Notes: a model not told the origin generated them from the sequence alone. Shown: positions 35,627 to 44,386, counted from the stretch's first letter. The stretch is 64,000 nucleotides of DNA from Pseudomonas akapageensis (GCF_011355085.1 NZ_VXCP01000028.1:62001-126000); one strand, 5' to 3'. A program made the numbers and translations.

Positions 35627-35638
35627 AACCGATCGGTT
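35627..35638. promoter_or_regulatory. Candidate TetR operator AACCGATCGGTT
   Basis: This perfect 12-bp palindrome lies in the gap between the tetR-like gene and the divergent HlyD-MFS operon, 69 bases before the HlyD start. AAC/GTT-ended palindromes of this kind are typical of TetR-family operators. Confidence 0.65.
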
Positions 35639-35706
35639 TAGATTGATGTGGAGGGAAGGCCCTCGACAGCGTTCAACGACGTGTCAGTGACGGAGCAAGT
35701 CAGTTC

Positions 35707-36885
35707 ATGAACGATTCACTATCCAAGCTGGAAGGCGCGGTACCGACCGCAGATATGTCCCGCCAACGAAACCGGCGCAAGCGCTTGTTGTTGGTTTCGG
35801 TGCTTGGCCTGGCGGTTGTCGGCGTCGGCTATGGCAGTTGGGTGTATCTGCTGACGGGCGAGTCCGTCACCACAGACAACGCATACACGGCGGCAGAGGT
35901 CGCGCAAATCACGCCTCTTGTTGGCGGCCCCGTCAAAGAGGTAAGAGTCAATAACACGCAAGCGGTCAAAACCGGAGATGTACTGGTCGTCCTTGACGAT
36001 ACGGACGCCAGGCTTCTGGTTGAGCAAGAGGAAGCGAATCTCTCGCGCACTCAGCGCGAAGTCCGTCAGTTGATGGGCAATGACGTCAACTTCGCTGGCC
36101 AGGTTGACCTGCGCAAGGCAGAAATCGCAGCCGCGAAGAGTGAGGCGATTCGTGTGCAGGCGCTGTATGAGAAAACCGCCATCGACGAGGGGCGCAGGCG
36201 CAACCTGGTCAAGGAAGGCGCCATTTCACGAGAAGAGTTCACCAACGCTCAAATACTGTTGCGTCAGGCCCACGCTACAGTCCAGCAGGCCAACGCACGC
36301 ATCCTGTCGGCCCAGGCAGCCATGGATGCCGCCAAAGGTGCCCGGCAGGCGAATTCGGCGCTGATCAATGACACCGCCGTAGACAACAACCCCGCCGTGT
36401 TGTTGGCCAAAGCCAGACTTGAACAGGCTAGAGTCAACCTTCAGCGCACAGTCCTGCGCGCACCCTTCGATGGCATCGTCGCGCAACGGGCTGTCGATAT
36501 CGGGCAACAGGTGCAGCCGGGCATCAGGCTAATGAGCGTGGTTCCGATCGATCGTATCTACGTGGATGCGAATTTCAAAGAAGGGCAATTGCGCGAAGTG
36601 CGTCCAGGTCAACGTGTGGAATTGACCTCGGACCTCTATGGCACCCGTGTCGTCTACGAGGGGTACGTCGAGGGATTTGCCGGAGGATCGGGATCGGCAT
36701 TCGCGGCCATTCCTGCACAGAACGCTACGGGAAACTGGATCAAGGTCGTGCAAAGGCTTCCCGTGCGTATTCGCCTGGATCGCGATCAATTGATGCGCCA
36801 TCCGCTGCGGGTGGGTCTATCCATGGAGGCCACCGTGGATATCAGCAGCCTTCCCGACTCCCGGTCAGTTGCGCAGAGGCACTGA
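35707..36885 (+). CDS. HlyD/EmrA-type membrane fusion protein (pump 2)
   Basis: This 392-residue adaptor has a single N-terminal membrane helix (LLLVSVLGLAVVGVGYGSWV), a lipoyl half (TTDNAYTAAEVAQITPLVGG), a long coiled-coil (95-215) and the second lipoyl half (LRAPFDGIVAQRAVD). It pairs with the MFS gene that starts one base after its stop codon. The family and order match pump 1 at 24342, but sequence similarity is moderate, so the two pumps probably differ in substrate. Confidence 0.92.
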   Translation: MNDSLSKLEGAVPTADMSRQRNRRKRLLLVSVLGLAVVGVGYGSWVYLLTGESVTTDNAYTAAEVAQITPLVGGPVKEVRVNNTQAVKTGDVLVVLDDTDARLLVEQEEANLSRTQREVRQLMGNDVNFAGQVDLRKAEIAAAKSEAIRVQALYEKTAIDEGRRRNLVKEGAISREEFTNAQILLRQAHATVQQANARILSAQAAMDAAKGARQANSALINDTAVDNNPAVLLAKARLEQARVNLQRTVLRAPFDGIVAQRAVDIGQQVQPGIRLMSVVPIDRIYVDANFKEGQLREVRPGQRVELTSDLYGTRVVYEGYVEGFAGGSGSAFAAIPAQNATGNWIKVVQRLPVRIRLDRDQLMRHPLRVGLSMEATVDISSLPDSRSVAQRH

Positions 36886-36886
36886 G

Positions 36887-38419
36887 ATGACTGCCTCCAA
36901 ACATGCACCCCTCTCGGGATCGAGTCTGGTCATCGCGGCGATCGTGCTGTCCCTGGCAAATTTCATGGTGGTGCTAGATACCACTATCGCCAATGTCGCA
37001 ATGCCCACGATTTCGGGATTTCTCGGGGTGTCGACGACCGAGGGAACATGGATCATCACGTCCTATGCCGTGGCTGAGGCCATCACGATCCCGCTCACCG
37101 GATGGCTGGTACGTCAGGTGGGCGAAGTGCGCCTGTTCATGATCTCGCTCGTGACCTTCGTCGTGTTTTCAGTGTGCTGCGGCTTATCCTGGTCACTGGG
37201 AAGTCTGGTGCTTTTTCGCGTGCTGCAAGGGTTGGCGGGCGGTCCACTGATTCCGCTTTCATCGACGCTGATGCTTTCGGTCTTCCCCAGGCACAAGTCG
37301 AATATCGCGTTGTCACTCTGGGGAATGACGACTGTCGTTGCGCCAATTTTTGGCCCTATCCTGGGCGGGGTGATCTCCGACAACTGGAAATGGGGATGGG
37401 TCTTCCACATTAACGTGGGGTTCGGCGTGCTGGTGATGCTCGGCGCGCTGAGCACGATGCGCGGGCGCGATGGACCGACCAGGCGGTCGCGTATCGATGG
37501 CACAGGTCTGGCCCTGCTGGCGCTGTTCGTTACCAGTTTTCAGTTAATGATCGATAAAGGGCGAGAGCTGGACTGGTTTTCGTCGCCCATCATCACCGCT
37601 TGCGCCGCCGTTGCAGTGATTACGCTGATCTTTCTGATCATCTGGGAGCTGACCGATCCCAATCCGGTCATTGACCTGAGTGTCTTCCGCTCACGCAACT
37701 GGCTGGTCTCTACGGTAACGTTGAGCCTGATGTTCGGGATCTTCTTTGGCAATATCGTTCTGACGCCGCTCTGGCTGCAGCAGCAGATGGGCTATACCGC
37801 GACGTGGGCGGGGCTGGCCACGGCCCCCATGGGCATTCTTGCCGTTGTTACCTCTCCGATGGTTGGGCGGTTGCTGCCGAAAATCGATCCGCGCTGGATC
37901 GTCTCGTATGGTATGGGCGTATTGGCAGTTTCCTTCTTCATGCGTGCCCACTTGACCACACAGGCCGATTTCATGTCTGTGGCGATTGCCATGTTCGTAT
38001 TGGGTGCGGGCATTCCTGCGTGCATGATCACGCTGACTTCATTGGGTGTTTCCGACCTGCCGGCCGAGAAAGTGGCCAGCGGAGCAGGCCTGCAGAATTT
38101 TCTGCGCGTACTGTCGATGGCCTTTGGGTCATCACTGACTCAGACCTATTGGGAGCATATGGCGAAGGCAAACCGAGCCGAACTGGTCGCCAGTATTTCC
38201 CCTGGAGCGGAGCAGGAGATCGTCTCGGCAGCGGTCCACGCCGGATTGTCGACCGATAGTGCGGTGACTTTCTTCTCGCGCGCGGTTGACGGTCAAGCGG
38301 TGATGCTGGCTACCAACGATTTTTACGCCTGGGCTGCCGTGCTGATGACATTATCGATTGGAGTCGTCTGGCTGGCCAAGCGTCCGAAGGGGCCACTCAA
38401 GCCCAGTGAACACCACTGA
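36887..38419 (+). CDS. MFS efflux transporter, DHA2/EmrB type (pump 2)
   Basis: This 510-residue transporter has the EmrB signature DTTIANVAMPTI in helix 1, then VSTTEGTWIITSYAVAEAI, GPILGGVISDNWKWGWVFHINV and 14 predicted helices. It exports hydrophobic toxicants with proton exchange. ATG 36887 is one base after the HlyD stop. Control by the divergent TetR is likely. Confidence 0.93.
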   Translation: MTASKHAPLSGSSLVIAAIVLSLANFMVVLDTTIANVAMPTISGFLGVSTTEGTWIITSYAVAEAITIPLTGWLVRQVGEVRLFMISLVTFVVFSVCCGLSWSLGSLVLFRVLQGLAGGPLIPLSSTLMLSVFPRHKSNIALSLWGMTTVVAPIFGPILGGVISDNWKWGWVFHINVGFGVLVMLGALSTMRGRDGPTRRSRIDGTGLALLALFVTSFQLMIDKGRELDWFSSPIITACAAVAVITLIFLIIWELTDPNPVIDLSVFRSRNWLVSTVTLSLMFGIFFGNIVLTPLWLQQQMGYTATWAGLATAPMGILAVVTSPMVGRLLPKIDPRWIVSYGMGVLAVSFFMRAHLTTQADFMSVAIAMFVLGAGIPACMITLTSLGVSDLPAEKVASGAGLQNFLRVLSMAFGSSLTQTYWEHMAKANRAELVASISPGAEQEIVSAAVHAGLSTDSAVTFFSRAVDGQAVMLATNDFYAWAAVLMTLSIGVVWLAKRPKGPLKPSEHH

Positions 38420-38554
38420 GTGTATTCTCAACGCCGACCGCTGCTTTCACCATTCGTTTGGTTAATAGTTACCATCAAGAAATGCAAGTTCTGTTTTTCC
38501 GGCAAAGGAGGAGGATGGCTCTGTACCGAATCGTCTGCTGAAGGAACATACGCG

Positions 38555-39223
38555 ATGAGAATTTCTACCTTGCTTGCTCTTGTTGCCGTGTTGACCTGCA
38601 GTGTTACCGCCACTGTGCCAGCTTATGCTGCCGGACAGTCCTGCCACTTTTTGCCGATAGTCGACAGCACCACCGCTCTACAGCATGCCCAATCGGTCGG
38701 TGTGCTCTACAGCGAAAACACCCTCAACACCCTCCAATACCTGGAGCAGTACCACTCTGTAGCGCTGAACGGCGCGAAGAACCCCGCGCTGGATTCGCGC
38801 ATCAGCAACGCATTCGTCAACAGCTCCGATCCGAAACTGGCGATCAACTGGCTCATGGGTTCGCTACAGAAAGCGTTCGCCTCGGTGACCGTCTACGACA
38901 ACCTCGACGCGGTGGTGCAAGCCCATCCTGACGTGGTGGTGATGCTGGACACTTACAGCCGTCTGGTGTCGAAGCGCAACAACCGGGTTGAAGCGCGGTT
39001 CATGGCCAAGTTCTACGACTCGAACCTGCAATACATCGGCAAGGCCGAAGGCTCGCGTGAGCAACAAATGCCGTCGGTCTGGGTTCATGGCAAAGCAGCA
39101 GCAGAGATCGCCGCGCAGATCGACCAGCAAACCGAACTGCAATTGAACGCGCTGAAACAGTTTGATACGTCACTGAAGGCGCTCGTTTCATCCCGCCAGG
39201 TGGCTCAGCTCGCAAACAACTGA
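38555..39223 (+). CDS. Secreted protein of unknown function
   Basis: This 222-residue protein has a signal peptide (MRISTLLALVAVLTCSVTAT ending PAYA) followed by a soluble alpha/beta segment (TTALQHAQSVGVLYSENTLN, DNLDAVVQAHPDVVVMLDTY, EARFMAKFYDSNLQYIGKAE) and a helical C-terminus. I do not recognise the family. AAGGA lies 9 bases before ATG 38555, and the upstream open frame lacks a ribosome site. It lies 135 bases after pump 2 and 75 bases before nitroreductase copy 2. A periplasmic location is predicted. Confidence 0.75.
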   Translation: MRISTLLALVAVLTCSVTATVPAYAAGQSCHFLPIVDSTTALQHAQSVGVLYSENTLNTLQYLEQYHSVALNGAKNPALDSRISNAFVNSSDPKLAINWLMGSLQKAFASVTVYDNLDAVVQAHPDVVVMLDTYSRLVSKRNNRVEARFMAKFYDSNLQYIGKAEGSREQQMPSVWVHGKAAAEIAAQIDQQTELQLNALKQFDTSLKALVSSRQVAQLANN

Positions 39224-39298
39224 TGGCGTGGCTCCCGGGAGGGGAGCGCCGGCCGATCATGCGAAAATCAGGAACCTTGTGGCAAAGAGACGAAAACG

Positions 39299-39982
39299 AT
39301 GCCGACCAACCCCTTCATTGATGATCTGATACGTGAACGTCGTACCAAGCGTGGTTTTCTGGATCAACCAGTGTCGATGGAAATGGTTAAGGACATCCTT
39401 GCAGCGGCCAAGTATGCGCCCAGTTCGAGTAACAGCCAGCCCTGGCGCTGTTATGTCATCACAGGCGAGGCACGCGAGCGCATCACCACGGCCGCGGTGG
39501 AGGCGTATCGCGCAGCGCCCGATGGCCTGAAGCCGGAATATTCCTTCTTTCCTCAGCCGCTGCATGAGCCCTATGCGACCCGGTTCAATACATTTCGCGG
39601 ACAACTGGGCGATGCGCAAGGGTGCTGCCGAAGCGATTTAGCCGGGCGGCGTCGAGACGTCGAGCGCCAGTTCCGCTTTTTCGACGCACCGGTGGGCATC
39701 ATTTTCACGATGGATCGGCGTCTGGAATGGGCCAGCTTCATCTGCTACGGCTGCTTTCTCCAGAACATCATGCTGGCCGCCAAGGGGCGTGGCCTGGATA
39801 CCTGCCTTCAACAGATCTGGTCCCTGCAGCACCCGGTACTGCGTACCGAACTCAACCTTCCCGATGACCAGATGGTGGTAGCAGGGATGTCTCTGGGCTG
39901 GGCCGACAACAGCCTGGCGGAAAACCGGATGAGCCTGCCCAAGGTGGAGTTGGAAGAGTTCGCCACCTTCGTCAATGCATAG
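39299..39982 (+). CDS. Nitroreductase family protein (copy 2)
   Basis: This 227-residue protein is about 93% identical to the nitroreductase at 8827, with the same PSSSNSQPW and VVAGMSLGWAD blocks. The bases before the ATG repeat those of copy 1, but the ribosome site AAGGAG has become AAAGAG, so translation may be weaker. No dioxygenase follows, unlike copy 1. It is followed by a ParDE-like toxin-antitoxin pair. It is probably functional. Confidence 0.87.
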   Translation: MPTNPFIDDLIRERRTKRGFLDQPVSMEMVKDILAAAKYAPSSSNSQPWRCYVITGEARERITTAAVEAYRAAPDGLKPEYSFFPQPLHEPYATRFNTFRGQLGDAQGCCRSDLAGRRRDVERQFRFFDAPVGIIFTMDRRLEWASFICYGCFLQNIMLAAKGRGLDTCLQQIWSLQHPVLRTELNLPDDQMVVAGMSLGWADNSLAENRMSLPKVELEEFATFVNA

Positions 39983-40094
39983 ACTGGAAGGCTAGAACAT
40001 GCGTTGAAGCTGTTGCCGTTCTTCCATCAACGGGCCTTGGCCAATTTTTCGGAGTGGAGTAGGATTAAATCCTGTCTTGTCCGGGAATCTCATC

Positions 40095-40373
40095 ATGCGT
40101 AGCACTCAACAATTCAGCATCACCCTGCCCAATCAGATGGCCGATGTGGTGAAAGCCAAGGTGGCTGCCGGTGAATATGCCACTGAAAGCGAAGTGATTC
40201 GAGATGGCCTACGGGCACTGCTGGCCCGTGATCGAGCCCTGGAAAACTGGCTCGTTGGCCAGGTTGCCCCGACCTACGATGCCTTGAAAGCTGACCCCTC
40301 ACGTTCGCTGAGCGTCGAGCAGGTGCGTGCCCGGTTGTCGGCCGAGCACCAGAGCGCCACCGCAAAATCGTAA
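40095..40373 (+). CDS. ParD-like type II antitoxin
   Basis: This 92-residue protein has an N-terminal ribbon-helix-helix (STQQFSITLPNQMADVVKAK, YATESEVIRDGLRALLARDR) for DNA binding and dimerisation and a flexible, charged C-terminus that would wrap the toxin. ATG 40095 is chosen over an upstream TTG. The stop codon overlaps the toxin start by one base (TAATG), as usual for coupled pairs. Autoregulation of the operon is expected from the family. Confidence 0.88.
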   Translation: MRSTQQFSITLPNQMADVVKAKVAAGEYATESEVIRDGLRALLARDRALENWLVGQVAPTYDALKADPSRSLSVEQVRARLSAEHQSATAKS

Positions 40374-40687
40374 TGGCGTATACCGTCGAGTTTGCACCGG
40401 AGGCTCTGGAACAGCTGGCTGCGCTCTATCGCTACATCGCCATGGAGGCATCGCCGGACATTGCCAAAGGTTATACAGATGCCGTCGTAAACCATTGCGA
40501 AGAGCTACGGACGTTCCCGCACCGAGGGAACCAGCGGGACGATATACGGCCGGGTCTACGTATCACGAACTATCGCAAGCGGACCGTGATTGCTTTTGCT
40601 GTCGATGCCAAACAGGTTTCCATCCTGGGCGTTTTTTACGGTGGACAAGACTTCAAGGCCGCCTTGCAATCTGAGCTGGATGACTAG
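40373..40687 (+). CDS. ParE/RelE-like type II toxin
   Basis: This 104-residue protein of the ParE/RelE fold has YTVEFAPEALEQLAALYRYI, LRTFPHRGNQRDDIRPGLRI, YRKRTVIAFAVD and VSILGVFYGGQDF. ParE members poison DNA gyrase and RelE members cleave mRNA; the pairing with a ParD-like antitoxin favours the former. It is translationally coupled to the antitoxin. Confidence 0.88.
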   Translation: MAYTVEFAPEALEQLAALYRYIAMEASPDIAKGYTDAVVNHCEELRTFPHRGNQRDDIRPGLRITNYRKRTVIAFAVDAKQVSILGVFYGGQDFKAALQSELDD

Positions 40688-40722
40688 CGCGGTAGGGGCT
40701 GAAGCAAATTACTGCACAACCT

Positions 40723-40756
40723 TGCCAGCAAGCCTGACCATCAGGCCTTGCTGGCA
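40723..40756. terminator. Hairpin between the toxin and a convergent gene
   Basis: Arms TGCCAGCAAGCCTGA and TCAGGCCTTGCTGGCA pair with one bulge around a 3-base loop. It lies between two convergent genes. The right arm TCAGGCCTTGCTGGCA recurs at 51881-51896, so it may be part of a dispersed repeat that also acts as a terminator. Confidence 0.55.
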
Positions 40757-40783
40757 GAGGCATTGTGAGCAAAAGACGCGAAA

Positions 40784-41110
40784 TCAGCTTTCGGCTTTTT
40801 TCGAACGCGCGGCAGCCTTGGTTTCAATCCCATCCACCACGGCATCCACTAACGCCTTGGCCATTTCGATGGAATGAAAGGTCGACCACAGCAACCCCGC
40901 ATTGGCGTCGGTCTCGCTGATACAGATCTGATAGATGGTTTCCCGCGCGCATCTGAGCGACAGGGAAGCGTGCAGCAACGCATCTTCAGCATTGATCCCG
41001 GCGCACACGGCAAACAAGGGACCATGCCCGGCATCACAGGTGCCGAAGGCGGTGGCTACGGTTTTGTAGAGGTCATCTGCGGAGGGTGGATCGGGAACGA
41101 CTTTGATCAT
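40784..41110 (-). CDS. DUF3077-like small protein
   Basis: This 108-residue protein contains LFAVCAGINAEDALLHASLSL and SIEMAKALVDAVVDGI, a pattern I recognise from Pseudomonas DUF3077-type proteins of unknown function. GGAG lies 7 bases before the ATG. The C-terminus is Lys-rich (KAAARSKKAES). It stands alone and is convergent with the toxin gene. Confidence 0.75.
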   Translation of the reverse strand: MIKVVPDPPSADDLYKTVATAFGTCDAGHGPLFAVCAGINAEDALLHASLSLRCARETIYQICISETDANAGLLWSTFHSIEMAKALVDAVVDGIETKAAARSKKAES

Positions 41111-41766
41111 GGTGAAGCTCCAGAACTATATAGATGGGAGCTACCACTTTTCGCTTGCACACGAAGAGGTGGCAGCTGTGCGCAGGTGTGCAAGACCGAG
41201 AGTTCCGGAACCCGGCAGGCGCGAACGCCTCCCACGCACAGCCGCCATAAAACACTTCGCGAAGAAAGTACTCCGGAGAGGGTTATGACGCTGCTTGGAA
41301 CAGAACTTTCTCGAGCTTGCACACTCGGCCGCTGATTTTGCAGCGACCGAACGAGACTAGAGCGCAGACCAAACAGACGCAACCTTCAGGAGGGCGACAC
41401 GGGCTGTAGGATAATTCCTTAAATCGAAATCGAGAAAGAAATTCGTCTTGAATTATGTCGAATAGGGTGGAACTCGAGTTGCGCCCGCTTCGCGCGCGAG
41501 CGCAGCCTGGCGGCAGCGGCTACAAAGGTTCGGCGCACCACGGCCGATGTAGCAGCTGCCTTCAGGCTGCGTCCGCGCGCGCTGGATGCCTCGGCTATGC
41601 GCCGACTCTTTGCACAAGCAGTTGAGATTCTCGATAGTTTTCCCCTGGAAACACCCTTTTTAAAACCGCTTTTCAGCACAAAATTTTTGCAGTCAAAGCA
41701 GAAGGGGGCATGTCCTAAATTTATACGTGCGCTTTTTCCAGCGCATGAGCGTTTGGAGACTTCCCC
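41111..41766. other. 656-base intergenic region
   Basis: No supported gene was seen. Most of the region is plain intergenic sequence, apart from the large inverted repeat at 41491-41581. The last 100 bases should carry the promoter of the small gene at 41767. Confidence 0.5.
41491..41581. repeat. Large imperfect inverted repeat, REP-like
   Basis: Two 33-base arms (41491-41523 and 41549-41581) match at 28 positions as inverted repeats around a 25-base loop. The core GCAGCC/GGCTGC with GGCAGC/GCTGCC resembles an intergenic repeat I recall as common in Pseudomonas genomes. It could fold as RNA or cruciform DNA. Confidence 0.7.
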
Positions 41767-42018
41767 GTGAAAGAAAATACCGGGTTTGCGTGTGTCGACC
41801 TCGCCCTTGAACGCAACAAACAGCTCATCGAGGAAGCCCGAAAGCTACGCAGCGCCGCTGCCGCTCTACTCGAAAATCCCCATGCCGACGCAGAGACGTT
41901 TGCGCTCTACTTGCGGATGAAGCAGAAAGCAGACCGGAAAACGGAAGAGGCTATCAAGCACCGGAAATTGATCAACCGGGAAGAGCAGGACCTGACTGCG
42001 CTCATTGCGGACCATTAG
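41767..42018 (+). CDS. Small helical hypothetical protein
   Basis: This 83-residue protein begins at a GTG with GGAG 8 bases upstream. It is highly charged and predicted almost wholly helical (ALERNKQLIEEARKLRSAAA, LRMKQKADRKTEEAIKHRKL), so it may form a coiled coil. I do not recognise the family. It is convergent with the broken cupin gene, 9 bases away. Confidence 0.65.
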   Translation: MKENTGFACVDLALERNKQLIEEARKLRSAAAALLENPHADAETFALYLRMKQKADRKTEEAIKHRKLINREEQDLTALIADH

Positions 42019-42027
42019 ATCTGATGG

Positions 42028-42323
42028 CTACAGCATCCAGTATTGCAGCATCGCGCCGCCTGAACCTTGCACCGGATCCTGGTCGGGAAACGGCAGCTTT
42101 TTGATGTTCTCCAGTTGCACTAGTCGTAGACCCCATAGCGCCATTGGGGCGGCCAGCCGTGGTTGCTGAAGGTCTTCTCGAACTGCGCCGCCGGATCACT
42201 GCCCTCAATGGCGATGGCGTTGGCGTAAATCAGCACCGGCAGGCGCGGATTATTGGGCACCCAGCCGTTAGGTTCGAGCAGCAGCGTTTGCACGGATTTA
42301 GTCGAAGTGTGCGAGTTGGCCAT
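42028..42323 (-). pseudogene. YjlB-like cupin, internally deleted
   Basis: The 5' part encodes LLLEPNGWVPNNPRLPVLIY and NHGWPPQWRYGVYD, the N-terminus of YjlB-like cupins, and then hits TAG at 42120-42122. In another frame the next bases read LVQLENIKKLPFPDQDPVQG and end LQYWML-stop at 42028, which fits the end of the same family. The central cupin barrel, roughly 65 residues, is missing. GGAG lies 7 bases before ATG 42323, so a 67-residue fragment may still be made. The deletion end points lie at about 42119-42123. Confidence 0.7.
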
Positions 42324-42362
42324 TGCAGTTCTCCAGATCTGGTCAGGGATCGGGCGTGCGCG

Positions 42363-42815
42363 TTACCGGCGTCCAAGACGACGAGCGATCAGGTAACCGA
42401 CAAGCAGCCCCGCGCTCACTGCCAGTAACCTGGAAGGCCCATGCTGGACTGCACCGACTTCGACTCGACTTGTGGGAGTGAGGTGCTGAACCTGTCTGTC
42501 GTCGGTCCCTTGAGTCGGCAGATCTACCTGAGCGTTATAGCGCACCTTGTTCAACTTCAGACGTGCACCATCGGCCAACGTCAATGTCAGGTCTCTGATG
42601 GTGCCGGCGACTCGATCGGGAAACACCGGTTCGCCGGCTGGATCAAGCTCGTCGTACAGAAACTGCTGTCCTTCCAGCCACCCCACGGCGGTGAGCAACT
42701 CGGGGCCCAGGTAATACTTTCCATCGAGAAAGAAACCGGGGAAATGTCGCGTGCGTTCGAGGCTCTCGACGGCGTAACGCTCGCCTGGCTTCATACCGGT
42801 TGATGAGTCGATCAT
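42363..42815 (-). CDS. Hypothetical membrane-anchored protein
   Basis: This 150-residue protein has a soluble N-terminal part (ERTRHFPGFFLDGKYYLGPE, LLTAVGWLEGQQFLYDELDP, VAGTIRDLTLTLADGARLKL) and one C-terminal membrane helix with a positive tail (RLLAVSAGLLVGYLIARRLG). That gives a tail-anchored layout. ATG 42815 with GAGG 8 bases upstream is chosen over the open frame to 42866. I do not recognise the family. Confidence 0.65.
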   Translation of the reverse strand: MIDSSTGMKPGERYAVESLERTRHFPGFFLDGKYYLGPELLTAVGWLEGQQFLYDELDPAGEPVFPDRVAGTIRDLTLTLADGARLKLNKVRYNAQVDLPTQGTDDRQVQHLTPTSRVEVGAVQHGPSRLLAVSAGLLVGYLIARRLGRR

Positions 42816-42896
42816 GCTGATGGCCTCCGCTCGCTCTTGTTGCGATAGAGGGCAGGAGGCGAACAATGTTCCATCGGGGTGACTGAAGGCAATGAT

Positions 42897-43139
42897 TTAC
42901 GAGGGCTTCACTTTCCCTTCTATCCGCTGCACCGCGTCCGCATCCGCCTGGAGAAGCTTCAGCTTGAATGCTTCGAGGTCTTCGCTGCTCACCCATTCAA
43001 TACGCCATAGCATGTACAGCATGCCTTGGGCCTTATACAGGGCCTCAAGCCGCTCGGCATGATTGTCGGTCTGGCGGATGTCGTCTGTCGCTTCGTCGAG
43101 ATCGGCCAAGGCCTGGGTTTTTTTCTTGCCATTGTTCAT
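42897..43139 (-). CDS. Small hypothetical protein
   Basis: This 80-residue helical protein is rich in Asp, Glu and Lys (ALADLDEATDDIRQTDNHAE, SSEDLEAFKLKLLQADADAV). AGGAG lies 7 bases before the ATG. It is on the same strand as and upstream of the tail-anchored protein, 81 bases apart, possibly one transcript. The family is not recognised. Confidence 0.65.
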   Translation of the reverse strand: MNNGKKKTQALADLDEATDDIRQTDNHAERLEALYKAQGMLYMLWRIEWVSSEDLEAFKLKLLQADADAVQRIEGKVKPS

Positions 43140-43264
43140 GGTGGCACTCCTGATATGTGCGCTTGCTGATCCTCTTGGTCATTCCAATAGCCTACCGCTG
43201 ACACATAGCTACAAAGATAGCTGAATGCTCGCGGGGGAAATCGGCAGTGGTGAACTGTATGGAC

Positions 43265-43873
43265 CTAGTCCCGCCTGGTGGTGAAAATCACTGGCATTTG
43301 CAGATCCTTGTAAATGGCGAGAAACCTCAATCCAGAGGTGAAAATCAAGGCAATCCAACCGGCAATCCGGATTGACGGGAATGTATCGCGTAATACGACA
43401 TAGAGGGTGCACCCCAGCAGGATCGGCGTGGCATAGATCTCACGTGACATCAACAACGAGGCTCTCCCGGCGAGCACATCGCGCGCGATGCCGCCGCCAA
43501 TACTGGTCAGTAAGCCCATCATCACGGCTAATGGGGCAGCAAGCTCCAATCCCACCACTTTCTCGGTAGCGACCAGTCCGAACAGGGCGGCCGCGAATCC
43601 ATCGAGGTACAGCAACAGACGATAGCGTTGCTGGAGTTTCTGGGTCAGAAAAAAAGCCAGCAGCGCTGCAAACAAGGCGACCCAGATGTAGTTGAAGTCA
43701 GCAATCCAGAAAATCGGCAGATCGAGCAACAGGTCGCGAATGGTGCCACCACCGATGGCGGTGATGATGCCAAGAACAATGGCTCCGAACAAATCGACAC
43801 CGACTTTCTGGATAGCCAGCACACCGGTAATGGCGAACACGGCGGTGCCCAGCATTTCCTGAATATAAAGCAT
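43265..43873 (-). CDS. TRIC-type cation channel / UPF0126 membrane protein
   Basis: This 202-residue protein of about seven helices has the two-fold repeated glycine motif TAIGGGTIRD and TSIGGGIARD, the hallmark of prokaryotic TRIC channels (two copies of the YicG-type domain). These trimers conduct potassium and other monovalent cations; glycine transport has been proposed for some. ATG 43873 is chosen because CGGAG lies 6 bases upstream, against an open frame to 43936. It stands alone. Confidence 0.9.
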   Translation of the reverse strand: MLYIQEMLGTAVFAITGVLAIQKVGVDLFGAIVLGIITAIGGGTIRDLLLDLPIFWIADFNYIWVALFAALLAFFLTQKLQQRYRLLLYLDGFAAALFGLVATEKVVGLELAAPLAVMMGLLTSIGGGIARDVLAGRASLLMSREIYATPILLGCTLYVVLRDTFPSIRIAGWIALIFTSGLRFLAIYKDLQMPVIFTTRRD

Positions 43874-44182
43874 CCGTTTCTCCGTTCTCAGGTAATCCGC
43901 CAAGTGAACAATGGCGCTGCGAGCAGGCACATGCACGACGTCTGCAAGGTAGCGTCGTCGATGTCGTTCAGGTTGTGATTGTAGTTAATGCCGGGTGCCC
44001 CCGGATCAAAGGCCATGGTCTGTCATCAATTGCTAAAGCGCTGTCGCCAAATGAAATGTAGGCAGCCCCTCCAACGGTTAACTTCTTCTCACAGTCTGCG
44101 CGCAAAGCACAGCTATTTGGGGGGTTGTCCGGTCGGCCCGATTGCCGGCCGCATGACCTTCAGTTCGAAGGAGAATAATAAG
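43874..44182. other. 309-base intergenic region
   Basis: Nothing beyond presumed promoters of the leftward TRIC gene and the rightward small gene was seen. Confidence 0.4.
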
Positions 44183-44386
44183 ATGCATATAGAACGACTC
44201 ACCGGCAGTTTTGACGCCGAACTGAGAGGTGTGACTCCCGTTGATGCCGTCCCTCAAGACGGCCGGTTGAACGAGACCGCGGGGCTGCTGCAACAGAAAG
44301 TGCAGTTCGAGCTTGACTCGGACATTTTCCGTCCCGATTACATGACCCTCTACCTGCGCTTCGTCGGCTGGCGGACCTATGAGTAG
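44183..44386 (+). CDS. Small hypothetical protein
   Basis: This 67-residue open frame is preceded by an excellent ribosome site (GAAGGAG, 9 bases before ATG 44183). It encodes a mixed-charge sequence ending in the aromatic stretch DYMTLYLRFVGWRTYE. The longer frame from 43988 lacks a ribosome site. I do not recognise it. A REP-like repeat follows directly. Confidence 0.55.
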   Translation: MHIERLTGSFDAELRGVTPVDAVPQDGRLNETAGLLQQKVQFELDSDIFRPDYMTLYLRFVGWRTYE

